Assembly (NCBI RefSeq): GCF_030315685.1
Contig: NZ_JASXSI010000005.1
Coordinates: 248,001 to 312,000, forward strand
DNA length: 64,000 nt
DNA from: Gordonia sp. ABSL11-1
GTDB lineage: Bacteria > Actinomycetota > Actinomycetes > Mycobacteriales > Mycobacteriaceae
Reading direction: 5' to 3'
Made by a program: the position numbers and the translations under genes. Shown in pieces: positions 29,100-37,563 of the stretch. The notes beneath the pieces were generated by a model. That model searched no databases. It was not told the DNA's origin and worked only from the letters and a program-made list of their open reading frames with translations. How positions within the stretch are numbered: the stretch's first letter is position 1; every line of letters starts with the position of its first letter.

Positions 29100-29813
29100 T
29101 CAGTTACTGGCCGAGGGTGAGTTGTCCTGCGGCAGATAGGGTTCGATCGCTGCCGCGAGCTTCGACGGCGTCATCGACTGCAACCACACGTGGCCCGGGC
29201 CATGGATCTGCGCCAGAAACATCGAGTCACCGAAGAACTTGTTCTTCACGCCCTTCACCGTGGCGAACTCGAGTGGCATCTCGGCGCGGAACAGCGCGAG
29301 GTGGCCGGGGTGCACCAACAACGACTCTCCGGCCGCCAGGTCGTACTCGATGATCTCGCCGGCGAGTTGGACCCAGGCCGTGCCGTTGCCGGACAGCTTT
29401 TGGAACACCACCCCGGCGCCTCCGAAAACGCCTGCCCCCAGCTTCTTCTGGAGTCCCACCGAGATCTCCACATCATTCGTACTCACCATGAACGAACCCT
29501 GCTGGACCATATAGACATCTGATGCGTCGATCTGCAGTTGCCGTATCGCCCCCGGCAGCTGGGCTGCGAACGCGACGAAGCCGCCGGCCCGTGGAGCCGT
29601 GTACTTGGTCAAGAAGAGTTGACCACCGCCGATCAGACGTTTGAGTCCGCTCATGAATCCGCCGCGACCACCCGAACCGAACGCGGTGGAGGTCTCCATG
29701 TCGAATCCCGGAGAGAGCCAGGAGACGTCACCGCCTTCGGCAATGAGGTGTTCTCCGGCGTCGAGTCGCAGCTCCAGGACCGGCATGGTGGTGCCGACGA
29801 TTCGTGGTTGCAT
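29100..29813 (-). CDS. AIM24/TIGR00266-family protein
   Basis: A 237-residue beta-rich protein of the AIM24 family, with the typical glycine-rich stretch (GGRGGFMSGLKRLIGGG) and repeated beta segments such as LLVHPGHLALFRAEMPLEF and SMFLAQIHGPGHVWLQS. Function is not established in bacteria. ATG at 29813 precedes MQPRIVG, where homology begins. Single gene, no operon partner. Confidence 0.82.
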   Translation of the reverse strand: MQPRIVGTTMPVLELRLDAGEHLIAEGGDVSWLSPGFDMETSTAFGSGGRGGFMSGLKRLIGGGQLFLTKYTAPRAGGFVAFAAQLPGAIRQLQIDASDVYMVQQGSFMVSTNDVEISVGLQKKLGAGVFGGAGVVFQKLSGNGTAWVQLAGEIIEYDLAAGESLLVHPGHLALFRAEMPLEFATVKGVKNKFFGDSMFLAQIHGPGHVWLQSMTPSKLAAAIEPYLPQDNSPSASN

Positions 29814-30044
29814 GACCCCAACTCTAGAAGCGACACCGCTGCTGCGGAGGGTATTGCGGCAGGGCATGGATGACCGCTGTGGGTGTCGCGGATCGCGCAC
29901 ACCGGCAGATGGGTTGTCTGCGGGTGCCGTCGGATATGCGACATCCTGCGGTGCCGGGTTTCACACTGTGGAGTTGTCAAGGTACGGATGCGGTCCCGGC
30001 GTGGCCGGGTGCGAGATTGTGGTCGGTGGAGAGTCGTTATGGGG

Positions 30045-31292
30045 TCAGGCGGCGGTGGGCAGGTTGTCGAGGGTCAGGGTGCGTCTGCTGTAGCTGGGTA
30101 CGGGTCTTCGTTGGGGGTCGACGGCAACTGGTGGGATGAGCCAGGCATGGTGGTCGGCGCCGATGAACACGTCCCATCCGTTGTGGTGGATGTCGGCGTG
30201 ACACGACGGACACAGCAGGCAGCCGTTTTCCAGGCAGGTGTCGCCGCCCTGGCTCCAGTGGGTGATGTGGTGGGCGTGGCAGCGTTCGGCGGGCGCTCCG
30301 CATTTGATGCAGCATTTGTCGCGGATGTAGAGGGCTTTGCGTTGGGCGGGTGTGAACAGCCGTTTGTCTCTGCCGACGTCGAGGGGCACGGTTTCGCCGT
30401 CGACGAGTAGTGGTGTGATGGTCGGATCGCAGGCGAGTCGATTCATCGTGGCAGGGGTGATCGATCCCATGTACTCGAGGGACGAATCTCTGGGGTTGTC
30501 GGCGGGGATGGTCAGGACCACATGAGTTCTCGGCACAATACTCACGTCGTGTCCGCCTGCGGCGGCGATATCGAGCAGGGTCTCCAAAGCGTCGGCGAGG
30601 CGTCGTTCGGTGGATCGGGCGTCGGGGGAGCCGTCGGGTTCGGGCCGGGGTGCGCCGTAGTGTTCCATCGCGGCCTGGAATTTTTCGCCGACTTCGGTGT
30701 CGAGGTCGGCCTCGACGTGCAGGCGCCCGTCGGTGGTCTTGTTCTTGGCGAGGGTGTTGATGGTGCGGTCCTCAGCGGCAGGCACGCCGCCGTCGGTGTC
30801 GTCGGCGACGAGGTTGCCCAGGGTGCGGGCACGATCGAGGATGTCGGCGGGGGTGGCGCCGGAGAAGTGTTGTCCGAGAAGATCTGTCACATGGTTTAGA
30901 CGTTGGGCGTCGTCGATCGGTTCCGGTGATCTTTTCCCGATGTGCTCGACGCCGCGGACGATGGCGTCAGCGTGCTCACCGGAGATCACCCCATCAGCCG
31001 CATGGGCGGCCAATGTGGGCAGGGTGGTGAACGATCCGGCGACGCGGATGAGTCGCTGCGCGACGGCGGGCGCGAACCCCATGACAATCAACAACTCTCG
31101 GGTACTACGCCCGTGATCCTTCGCCACACGCAACCGTTCGAGCGCACTGGTCAGCACCGCGGCGTGGTGACCGATGAGGTTACGCAGAGTAAGGAGTGCC
31201 CGCATGGCGTCGAACGCTTGCGGCCCGGTCATCTCTGCGTCGTCGACGGAGAGATCGTGCACGGCGTCCGAGATGTCGTCGATGATGCTCAC
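30045..31292 (-). CDS. DUF222 domain / HNH endonuclease (13E12 repeat family)
   Basis: A 415-residue protein with an N-terminal DUF222 helical domain and a C-terminal HNH nuclease domain. The nuclease motif begins CIKCGAPAERCHAHHITHW, with the HH pair; the central Asn is in LENGCLLC and the last histidines in CHADIHHNGW. Family members are multi-copy in Mycobacteriales, and several in M. tuberculosis (13E12 genes) belong to the LexA regulon. An imperfect SOS-box-like dyad is 118 bp upstream, and a 19-bp perfect palindrome lies between it and the start. Confidence 0.9.
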   Translation of the reverse strand: MSIIDDISDAVHDLSVDDAEMTGPQAFDAMRALLTLRNLIGHHAAVLTSALERLRVAKDHGRSTRELLIVMGFAPAVAQRLIRVAGSFTTLPTLAAHAADGVISGEHADAIVRGVEHIGKRSPEPIDDAQRLNHVTDLLGQHFSGATPADILDRARTLGNLVADDTDGGVPAAEDRTINTLAKNKTTDGRLHVEADLDTEVGEKFQAAMEHYGAPRPEPDGSPDARSTERRLADALETLLDIAAAGGHDVSIVPRTHVVLTIPADNPRDSSLEYMGSITPATMNRLACDPTITPLLVDGETVPLDVGRDKRLFTPAQRKALYIRDKCCIKCGAPAERCHAHHITHWSQGGDTCLENGCLLCPSCHADIHHNGWDVFIGADHHAWLIPPVAVDPQRRPVPSYSRRTLTLDNLPTAA

Positions 31293-31350
31293 AGCAATCC
31301 CCCAAGAGTCGACAGATCAGGTCAGCAGGAGACTCATCGGATTCTTGGGG

Positions 31351-31369
31351 CCACACCCCGGGGGTGTGG
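31351..31369. promoter_or_regulatory. Perfect palindrome in the leader of the DUF222/HNH gene
   Basis: CCACACCCC-G-GGGGTGTGG is an exact 19-bp palindrome about 59 bp upstream of the HNH gene start. It can form a very stable hairpin in the leader RNA or act as an operator. Confidence 0.6.
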
Positions 31370-31409
31370 CGGTAACGCACATCAACTCGAACCTGCTGAA
31401 TCCAATCTA

Positions 31410-31425
31410 TCGAACATGCGTGCGA
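31410..31425. promoter_or_regulatory. Imperfect LexA (SOS) box upstream of DUF222/HNH gene
   Basis: TCGAACATGCGTGCGA differs at one arm base from the actinobacterial SOS box TCGAAC-N4-GTTCGA. Homologous 13E12 genes are DNA-damage induced, which makes the match meaningful in spite of the mismatch. Confidence 0.45.
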
Positions 31426-31597
31426 AGCGCAAGGCCAATCTCAGAACTTTCTGTGCCATCTCGCAAGGCATCGGCGGCGGTTCGCCGATGCGAGAGAAGG
31501 CCGACGCAAGCGACGCGGTCGCGACTTGCTCAGGCTGCCCGTGAGTGCAGACCTAGAAGCCTTAGCGGGGTGCCGTGACGCCTGCGCCTGGGCCGGT

Positions 31598-31960
31598 TCA
31601 GCAGCACCCCGTGGTGGCGCTGAGGACGTTGCGTAGTGCGTCCAGCGAGTCCGGACGCGCGCGGTAGTAGACGTTCATCCCCCGGCGGTCGGGTGTGACC
31701 ATGCCGGCCTTCCGAAGCTGGCCCAAGTGGTGGCTCGTCGTGGCCTCGGTGAGGCCGACGGCCGTCGCGAGGTCGCAGGTGCAGATCCCGTCATCGGTGT
31801 CGGCGAGCAGGATCGAGACGAGCTTGATCCGCACGGGGTCGGCCAAAGCCTTGAGCCGCAACGCGATTTCCAATGCGGTGTTGTCATCGAGCGGGGCCGC
31901 TGACACCGGGGCGCAGCAGATCGGGGCACTGATGTCGACCATCGGCAAGGTCTTCGGCAT
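31598..31960 (-). CDS. arsR: ArsR-family metal(loid) sensor repressor
   Basis: A 120-residue winged-helix repressor. The HTH is TEATTSHHLGQLRKAG, preceded by the ArsR metal-box-like GICTCDL with two cysteines; more cysteines occur near the N terminus (ICCAP) and at the C-terminal end (GCC), which could be thiol ligands. Divergent from the cadI-like gene with two ATATGTC-type dyads between, so it likely represses both. ATG at 31960 chosen by homology; an ATG at 31942 is possible. Confidence 0.9.
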   Translation of the reverse strand: MPKTLPMVDISAPICCAPVSAAPLDDNTALEIALRLKALADPVRIKLVSILLADTDDGICTCDLATAVGLTEATTSHHLGQLRKAGMVTPDRRGMNVYYRARPDSLDALRNVLSATTGCC

Positions 31961-31981
31961 TCGTCCATCGTAGCCTCGCAC

Positions 31982-32041
31982 TTGACATATGTCGAAAAGG
32001 TGGAGCACTCTGCAGTTGTCCGGAGTTCGATATATGTCTCA
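31982..32041. promoter_or_regulatory. Two ArsR-type operators between arsR and cadI
   Basis: TTGACATATGTCGAA (31982-31996) and TTCGATATATGTCTCA (32026-32041) share an ATATGTC core and partial dyad symmetry. They lie in the divergent promoter, and the dyad TTGACATACGTCAA before the second arsR gene (34620) has the same form. Confidence 0.7.
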
Positions 32042-32059
32042 CAGGTGAAGGTGATGGTC

Positions 32060-32545
32060 ATGTCCCGTATGCAGCTCGCGCTCAACGTTGATGATCTCGA
32101 TACCGCGATCGGGTTCTACTCCAAGCTGTTCAACACCCATCCGGCCAAACGCAAGCCGGGATACGCCAACTTCGCGGTCGTTGAGCCGCCGCTGAAACTG
32201 GTGCTGCTGGAGAATCCGGGCCGGGGCGGAACCATCAACCACCTCGGCGTCGAGGTCGACTCCAGCGAGAAGGTGCACGCCGAGATCGCCCGGCTGTCCG
32301 GGGAAGGTCTGTTCACTCAAGAGGAGATCAACGCCACCTGTTGTTTCGCGACCCAGGACAAGGTGTGGGTGACCGGCCCGGCGAACGAGAAGTGGGAGGT
32401 CTACACCGTGCTTGCCGACTCCGAGACGTTTGGGACCAGCCCGAAATTGTTGGAACAGAACGTCACCGAGGACGCCGAGGAGGGTGCCGTGTGCTGCGGT
32501 GGCAGCGCCGCTGACTCGGCCGAGGCGCGCACAGCCTGCTGCTGA
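32060..32545 (+). CDS. cadI: ArsI/CadI-family metalloenzyme (glyoxalase fold)
   Basis: A 161-residue vicinal-oxygen-chelate protein of the ArsI/CadI group, induced by cadmium or arsenic in mycobacteria; ArsI members cleave the C-As bond of trivalent organoarsenicals. The vicinal cysteine pair is C94-C95 (NATCCFA); H61 and the glutamate in KWEVY are expected metal ligands. At residue 5 there is Gln where classical ArsI has His, as in mycobacterial CadI. The tail is cysteine-rich (AVCCGG, TACC). ATG at 32060 starts the usual MSRMQLAL; an ATG at 32054 is six bases upstream. Confidence 0.88.
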   Translation: MSRMQLALNVDDLDTAIGFYSKLFNTHPAKRKPGYANFAVVEPPLKLVLLENPGRGGTINHLGVEVDSSEKVHAEIARLSGEGLFTQEEINATCCFATQDKVWVTGPANEKWEVYTVLADSETFGTSPKLLEQNVTEDAEEGAVCCGGSAADSAEARTACC

Positions 32546-32565
32546 GGCGCGCCGCCCGTACTCGC

Positions 32566-32976
32566 CTACCGCTCGATGCGGTCGGCGAGGGCGCGAATCC
32601 GGGTGGTGATGTCGTCGCGGATCAGTCGCATCCGTTCGACACCGCCAATGCCTCGGGTTGAGGGTTCGTCGGTCTCCCAGATCTCAACGGCGACCCCGTC
32701 GGGTGGGGTGACCTCGGCGGTGCCGACGACCACAACGAGGTCCGCGGCACGCATGAGTTCGTCGGTGAGCTGGCGGGGTTGGTGGCCGGCGACGTCGACG
32801 CCGACCTCGGCGAGTACCTGGGCGGACAGTTCGTTGACTTGGCTGCCGATCTTGGCGTTGGTGCCGGCCGAGGACGGCACGATTCGGTCGGTGACTGTGG
32901 GAGTGAGGTGCTCGGCCATCACCGATTTGCCGCGGTTGCTCACGCACACGAACAGCACCTGGGGTGACGTGCTCAT
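32566..32976 (-). CDS. arsC: Arsenate reductase, low-molecular-weight phosphatase type
   Basis: A 136-residue arsenate reductase that converts arsenate to arsenite for export. The anion loop is C11-VSNRGK-S18, i.e. C-x5-K-S; the usual arginine is lysine, as seen in a known actinobacterial subgroup. The later acid loop reads WETDEPS instead of the common DP motif. Starts inside the stop of the preceding small protein (ATGA overlap), so it is translated with it. Last gene of the arsR-acr3 operon; reductant (mycothiol or thioredoxin) cannot be read from sequence. Confidence 0.9.
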   Translation of the reverse strand: MSTSPQVLFVCVSNRGKSVMAEHLTPTVTDRIVPSSAGTNAKIGSQVNELSAQVLAEVGVDVAGHQPRQLTDELMRAADLVVVVGTAEVTPPDGVAVEIWETDEPSTRGIGGVERMRLIRDDITTRIRALADRIER

Positions 32977-33155
32977 CGGTCGACCTTGCAGTCGGTGGGT
33001 ACACAGCGTTCGACCATTTGCCGAGAGACCACGCCGTCGTACTTGGAGGCCAGGTCAGCGGTGGTGCGGGCGAGCGCGGTATGGGGCACCAGGAGCTCGG
33101 GCCGGGCGCGACGCTCGCCGCGACTCAGGCTGTCGTCCAGCACGTTCTCAGGCAT
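32973..33155 (-). CDS. Small three-helix-bundle protein of the ars operon
   Basis: A 60-residue protein matching the three-helix-bundle dimerisation segment often found at the N terminus of actinobacterial ArsC proteins (LARTTADLASKYDGVVSRQMVERCV). Here it is a separate gene: the ATG at 33155 overlaps the acr3 stop and its own stop overlaps the arsC start. It probably partners ArsC. Two cysteines near the end (RCVPTDC) could be redox-active, but this is inference. Confidence 0.75.
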   Translation of the reverse strand: MPENVLDDSLSRGERRARPELLVPHTALARTTADLASKYDGVVSRQMVERCVPTDCKVDR

Positions 33156-34248
33156 CGCGAACGGTCTCCCTCGATACATCGGGGCCGGCAGCGGTGGGGT
33201 CGAAGAAGCGTTTCCGCAACGCCAGGGACACATAGACCAGAGCCACGAGGACGGGCACCTCGATGAGGGGGCCGATCACTCCGGCGAGAGCCTGACCGGA
33301 AGTTGCACCGTAGGTGGCGATCGCGACAGCGATGGCAAGCTCGAAGTTGTTGCCGGCCGCGGTGAACGCCAGTGTGGTCGTCCGTTCGTAGGCCAGCCCC
33401 ATCGCGGCGCCGAGGACGAACCCTCCGCCCCACATCGCCGCGAAGTAGATCAGCAGCGGTACGGCGATCCGCGCGACGTCCCAGGGCTGCGAGGTGATCT
33501 GCTCACCCTGCAACGCGAACAGGACGACGATGGTGAACAACAATCCGTAGAGCGCCCACGGACCCAGTCGCGGCAGGAACGACGACTCGTACCGGTCGCG
33601 GCCTTTGGCCCGTTCGCCGATGCGGCGGGTGAGGTAGCCGGCGACCAGGGGAATGCCGAGGAAGATCAGCACCGATTTCGCGATCTGCCACGGCGAGGTG
33701 TCGATGGTCGTCTGCTCCAGGCCGAGCCACCCGGGCAACACCGACAGATAGAACCAACCCAACACGGTGAACATCGTCACCTGGAACACCGAGTTCAAGG
33801 CGACCAGCACGGCGGCGGCTTCGCGGTCACCGCAGGCCAGGTCGTTCCAGATGATGACCATCGCGATACATCGGGCCAGACCGACGATGATCAGTCCGGT
33901 CCGATACTCGGGCAGATCCGGAAGCAGAAGCCAGGCCAACGCAAACATCAACGCCGGTCCGATGATCCAGTTCAACGCCAGCGACCCCAGCAGCAGGCGA
34001 CGGTTACCAGTGACCGAATCGAGCCTGTCGTAACGCACCTTGGCCAGCACCGGATACATCGTGATCAGCAGCCCGAGTGCGATCGGCAGCGAGATACCGT
34101 CGAGTTCTACCGCCGCCAGTGCGTCTCCCAAACCGGGCACCATGCGGCCGAGTAGCAGTCCGGCGATCATCGCGGTACCGATCCACGCCGGTAGGAATCG
34201 GTCCAGCATCGACAACTTGCCCGCAACGGCGGCCTCGGTGGCGGTCAC
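33148..34248 (-). CDS. acr3: Arsenite efflux permease, ACR3 family
   Basis: A 366-residue membrane protein with ten predicted helices that exports arsenite. The conserved cysteine is in GLARCIAMVIIWNDLACGD, and the second family block is FTAAGNNFELAIAVAIA. GTG at 34248 overlaps the stop of arsR by 4 bp (GTGA), which supports this start over the longer open frame. Second gene of arsR-acr3-small protein-arsC, all four overlapping. Confidence 0.93.
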   Translation of the reverse strand: MTATEAAVAGKLSMLDRFLPAWIGTAMIAGLLLGRMVPGLGDALAAVELDGISLPIALGLLITMYPVLAKVRYDRLDSVTGNRRLLLGSLALNWIIGPALMFALAWLLLPDLPEYRTGLIIVGLARCIAMVIIWNDLACGDREAAAVLVALNSVFQVTMFTVLGWFYLSVLPGWLGLEQTTIDTSPWQIAKSVLIFLGIPLVAGYLTRRIGERAKGRDRYESSFLPRLGPWALYGLLFTIVVLFALQGEQITSQPWDVARIAVPLLIYFAAMWGGGFVLGAAMGLAYERTTTLAFTAAGNNFELAIAVAIATYGATSGQALAGVIGPLIEVPVLVALVYVSLALRKRFFDPTAAGPDVSRETVRDA

Positions 34249-34610
34249 TGGTCCGGCTCGCACGAGCGGGACTCGCCCATCACCGCCGCCGTGAGGCCGC
34301 TCAGCAGGCCCGAGAGCTGTTGCAGCACTTCGATATTCACCCGATAATACACCCACGTCGCGCGACGCTCACTCGTCACCAGGCCGGCTTGCCGCAGCAC
34401 TTTGAGATGATGCGAGATCGTCGGCTGCGAGAGATCGAACGGGCCGGAGATGTCGCAGACGCACGCCTCACCGCCCGGACGCGCGGCGACCTCCGACAAC
34501 AACCGCAATCGAACCGGATCTGCGAGCGCCTTCAGCAACGGGGCGACAGCCCTGGTCTGGTCACCACTGAGGCCGCGGCCCGGTGACAGCAGGAGGTTCT
34601 TATTCGACAC
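34245..34610 (-). CDS. arsR: ArsR-family arsenite-responsive repressor
   Basis: A 121-residue repressor. The arsenite-binding metal box reads EACVCDISG in the recognition helix region, followed by the HTH LSQPTISHHLKVLRQAG. GTG start at 34610; little ribosome site is visible and the mRNA may be nearly leaderless. First gene of the acr3 operon. A perfect TTGACATACGTCAA-type operator (34620-34633) is 10 bp upstream. Confidence 0.92.
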   Translation of the reverse strand: MSNKNLLLSPGRGLSGDQTRAVAPLLKALADPVRLRLLSEVAARPGGEACVCDISGPFDLSQPTISHHLKVLRQAGLVTSERRATWVYYRVNIEVLQQLSGLLSGLTAAVMGESRSCEPDQ

Positions 34611-34619
34611 TCGTCAATA

Positions 34620-34633
34620 TTGACATACGTCAA
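34620..34633. promoter_or_regulatory. ArsR operator before arsR-acr3-arsC
   Basis: TTGACATACGTCAA is a near-perfect palindrome (TTGAC-ATAC-GTCAA) directly before the arsR start. It resembles the sites before the cadI/arsR pair at 31982. Confidence 0.75.
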
Positions 34634-34679
34634 TTCAGCGGACCAGACGTCGATTCTTGGAGCGCGCACTCTGGCGCTG

Positions 34680-34695
34680 CTGTGAAATCACACAG
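34680..34695. promoter_or_regulatory. Shared alkane-locus operator, alkB copy
   Basis: CTGTGAAATCACACAG has perfect 5-bp arms (CTGTG/CACAG) and an ATC centre. It is 102 bp upstream of alkB. The site at 37431-37446 differs at three of 16 positions, all in the centre. Confidence 0.7.
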
Positions 34696-34797
34696 TCTCC
34701 GCCTCCGAATCCGGTCGATCGAACGGTGATTGTGACGTCCAACCCGTCGATTCTGACAGCAGGTTCGTTCATCAGTCCTGTTGTAGGAGGTAATCAC

Positions 34798-36207
34798 ATG
34801 GCATTGACGGCCAGCGGTACCGTCGCCGACGGCACCACCGAACGGTGGCGCGACCGCAAACGATATCTGTGGTTGATCGGCCTGATCGTCCCGTCGTTCG
34901 CGTTCGTGGCGCTCGGCGGTCACGCGCTGACCGGGTGGGGAGTGTTCCTGTGGACCGGTCCGATCGTCGTTCTCGGGATCGTGCCCGTCATCGACTTCGT
35001 CGCCGGCTTCGACCCGACCAATCCGCCCGACGACGTGATCGAGGAGCTCGAGAACGACAAGTACTACCGATACGTCACGTTCGCGTTCCTCCCGATCCAG
35101 TACGCGGGTTTCCTCCTCTCGATGTATCTGATCGCGACGGCGGGATGGCCGGTCGTCGACAAGATCGGACTCGCGGTGACCCTCGGATTCATCGGTGGCA
35201 TCGGCATCAACACCGCTCACGAACTCGGACACAAGAAGGAGAGCCACGAACGATGGCTCTCGAAGATCGCTCTGGCGCAGAGCTTTTACGGTCACTTCTA
35301 CATCGAGCACAATCGCGGCCACCACGTGCGGGTGGCGACCCCGGAGGATCCGGCGTCGTCGCGTCTGGGCGAGAGCTTCTACCGTTTCTGGTTCCGAACC
35401 GTGTGGGGATCCTTGCGCAGCGCCTGGGGCATCGAGGCGAAACGATACCGACGGAAGGACACCCACCCCTTCCACCTCGGCAACGACGTCCTCAACGCGT
35501 GGCTCATGACCGTGGGCATCTGGGGTGCACTGATCATCTGGCTGGGGATCGGCATCGCGCCGTACCTGCTGCTGCAGGCCGTGATCGGGTTCTCTCTGCT
35601 GGAGGTGGTGAACTATCTCGAGCATTACGGAATGCTCCGGCAGAAGACGACATCCGGGCGATACGAACGCGTCCTGCCGATGCATTCGTGGAACTCGAAC
35701 AACATCGCCACGAATGTGCTTCTCTATCACCTTCAGCGACACAGCGATCACCACGCCAATCCCACCCGCCGCTACCAGACCCTGCGCGACTACCGCGAGT
35801 CGCCGGCGCTCCCCACCGGATACGCGGGCATGATCCTGTTGGCACTGATCCCGCCGCTGTGGCGAAAGGTCATGGACCCGCGGGTCGTGAATCACTTCGA
35901 CGGCGACGTCCGTCTCGCCAACGTTGCACCCGGCAAGCTCGGCCGATTGCTTGTCCGATTCCCGGCGCCCGTCGAGGACGTCGCCGTCGACGAGGTGCCC
36001 GAGGTCGCTCCCGGGGCGGTCGATGACGACGTGGTCGCGGCGCGTTGTCCGGGCTGTGAGCACGTGTACGAGGTCGCAGTGGGCAACGAGAGCGAGGGAT
36101 TCGCGGCGGGCACGCCATGGCGCGACATCCCGGACGATTGGTGCTGTCCGGATTGCGGTGTGCGCGAGAAGGTCGACTTCATCCCGCTCACCGGTTCGAC
36201 GGCCTGA
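34798..36207 (+). CDS. alkB: Alkane 1-monooxygenase fused to rubredoxin
   Basis: Membrane di-iron hydroxylase that oxidises n-alkanes to 1-alkanols, fused to its electron donor. The 469-residue protein has the AlkB histidine boxes HELGHK (141-146), EHNRGHH (170-176) and LQRHSDHHAN (312-321) plus NYLEHYG (272-278), among six helices. After a short linker, residues about 413-461 form a rubredoxin with C417, C420, C450 and C453 (CPGC and CCPDCG). Such fusions are known from Gordonia, Dietzia and Prauserella. ATG at 34798 follows GTAGGAGG. An operator dyad 102 bp upstream links it to the ferredoxin genes. Confidence 0.96.
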   Translation: MALTASGTVADGTTERWRDRKRYLWLIGLIVPSFAFVALGGHALTGWGVFLWTGPIVVLGIVPVIDFVAGFDPTNPPDDVIEELENDKYYRYVTFAFLPIQYAGFLLSMYLIATAGWPVVDKIGLAVTLGFIGGIGINTAHELGHKKESHERWLSKIALAQSFYGHFYIEHNRGHHVRVATPEDPASSRLGESFYRFWFRTVWGSLRSAWGIEAKRYRRKDTHPFHLGNDVLNAWLMTVGIWGALIIWLGIGIAPYLLLQAVIGFSLLEVVNYLEHYGMLRQKTTSGRYERVLPMHSWNSNNIATNVLLYHLQRHSDHHANPTRRYQTLRDYRESPALPTGYAGMILLALIPPLWRKVMDPRVVNHFDGDVRLANVAPGKLGRLLVRFPAPVEDVAVDEVPEVAPGAVDDDVVAARCPGCEHVYEVAVGNESEGFAAGTPWRDIPDDWCCPDCGVREKVDFIPLTGSTA

Positions 36208-36223
36208 CCTGTTCGGTGCTGCG

Positions 36224-37411
36224 TCACAGCAGGAAGGCGTCGTAATAGTCCAGTGCCAGGAGCAGATCGCCTGCTCGGGTCCTGAGTGGATGTCCGAGCA
36301 GGCGTTCCGCTTGTTGGATTCGATAGCGGACCGTGTTCTTGTGTACGCCCAAGGATCCCGCCACGCCGTCGGCGTTCTCGGTCGAGGTGAGGACGACACG
36401 GACCGTGTCCCGCAGCGATCCCAGGTCCTGTTGGTCGAGGCCGCCCAGAGTTGTGCGGACAAAGCGTTCGGCGGCAACTGGATCCAGTGCGAGCAAGGTC
36501 AGGGCGGCGACGTCGTCGTAGTGCGTGACGGCGACCTGACGGCTCGGTGAGAGCGCGACTCGCTGCGCTGACCGGGCGTCGAGGTGCGCACCGACGAAAC
36601 CCTCGATGCCGCCGGCAGGTCCTCCGACGGTGACGCGGATGCGCTCGGGAAACTCCGCCTGCCAGGACATCTGGCGTGTGCCATCGCTCACCGGCAGCCA
36701 TCCCCACAGCTCACGTCCTCCCGGCCGCACGAGAACGACTCGCGCACCCGGCACGGTCGCTGCGAGGGCAGTGATCGCCGGCTCGAGTTGTTCGATTGCG
36801 TCGGCGTCGACCGCCCGAGCGATCACCGCTACATGCATGACTCCGTTGATGGGGTGACCGCCGAGTTCCGCAGACAGTGACGACGTCGCCACGCCGGCGC
36901 CTGCCAGCACATCGGAGACCACCTCGAAGCGGCGGGCATCACCGCGTCGTCGGATGCGATCCACCTCCGACTGATAGACCGCGACCGAGAGTTCCACGGA
37001 CGTGCCGAACCAGCGATTGGCCTTCGTCCAGAACCACACCAGCAACGCCTCATGGTCGAGGCTGTCGGGCGCATGCCGCACGACGTCGACGGCGAACGCC
37101 CACGACGCCTCCTGCGCCGTCTGGTAGATCTTCAGCAGTACCGGGAGTCCGAGATGATGGCGCGCGACCTCCATGGCGAGTTCGGCCGCGGCGGGCACGA
37201 GGGTCACGCCCACCTCGTCCTCGACGGCGACTCCGCTCAGGAACGCCAACCAGTGCTCCTCGACCGCGAGCAGGAGGAGCGGACGAATATCGGCCGGCAG
37301 GTCGACCCCTTCGCCGATCGCCTCGGCGGTCGACGACACCCACTGGCGGACCTCTTCCGGGTCTCGCTGGTCGGCGGCGAATCCCTGGAGCCATCCCGGT
37401 AGGTCGGTCAC
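36224..37411 (-). CDS. PucR-type transcriptional regulator
   Basis: A 395-residue regulator with a central GGDEF-like/CdaR-type region and a C-terminal PucR HTH (GVAGSLGVHKNTVRYRIQQA). It lies convergent to alkB (16 bp between stops) and divergent from the ferredoxin gene. The GTG at 37411 is my best start; the ribosome site is weak. A dyad 20 bp upstream of it is the same as one before alkB, so this protein may regulate alkB, itself and the electron-transfer genes. Confidence 0.88.
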   Translation of the reverse strand: MTDLPGWLQGFAADQRDPEEVRQWVSSTAEAIGEGVDLPADIRPLLLLAVEEHWLAFLSGVAVEDEVGVTLVPAAAELAMEVARHHLGLPVLLKIYQTAQEASWAFAVDVVRHAPDSLDHEALLVWFWTKANRWFGTSVELSVAVYQSEVDRIRRRGDARRFEVVSDVLAGAGVATSSLSAELGGHPINGVMHVAVIARAVDADAIEQLEPAITALAATVPGARVVLVRPGGRELWGWLPVSDGTRQMSWQAEFPERIRVTVGGPAGGIEGFVGAHLDARSAQRVALSPSRQVAVTHYDDVAALTLLALDPVAAERFVRTTLGGLDQQDLGSLRDTVRVVLTSTENADGVAGSLGVHKNTVRYRIQQAERLLGHPLRTRAGDLLLALDYYDAFLL

Positions 37412-37430
37412 GCCACAACGATGGCACAGA

Positions 37431-37446
37431 CTGTGTGATCGCACAG
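37431..37446. promoter_or_regulatory. Shared alkane-locus operator, pucR/ferredoxin copy
   Basis: CTGTGTGATCGCACAG has the same CTGTG/CACAG arms and ATC centre as the site before alkB (34680-34695). It is 20 bp upstream of pucR and 118 bp upstream of the ferredoxin gene. Confidence 0.7.
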
Positions 37447-37563
37447 TCGTGAGTGGGGGATTCGGCGGATAGTCCAGTGTTTGTGAGCTGTGTCCCGGTG
37501 AAGATGACAACAGACGGCACGTCGGTGCGCAGTCACAGCCGACCAGGAGAAGGGAACCGACCC

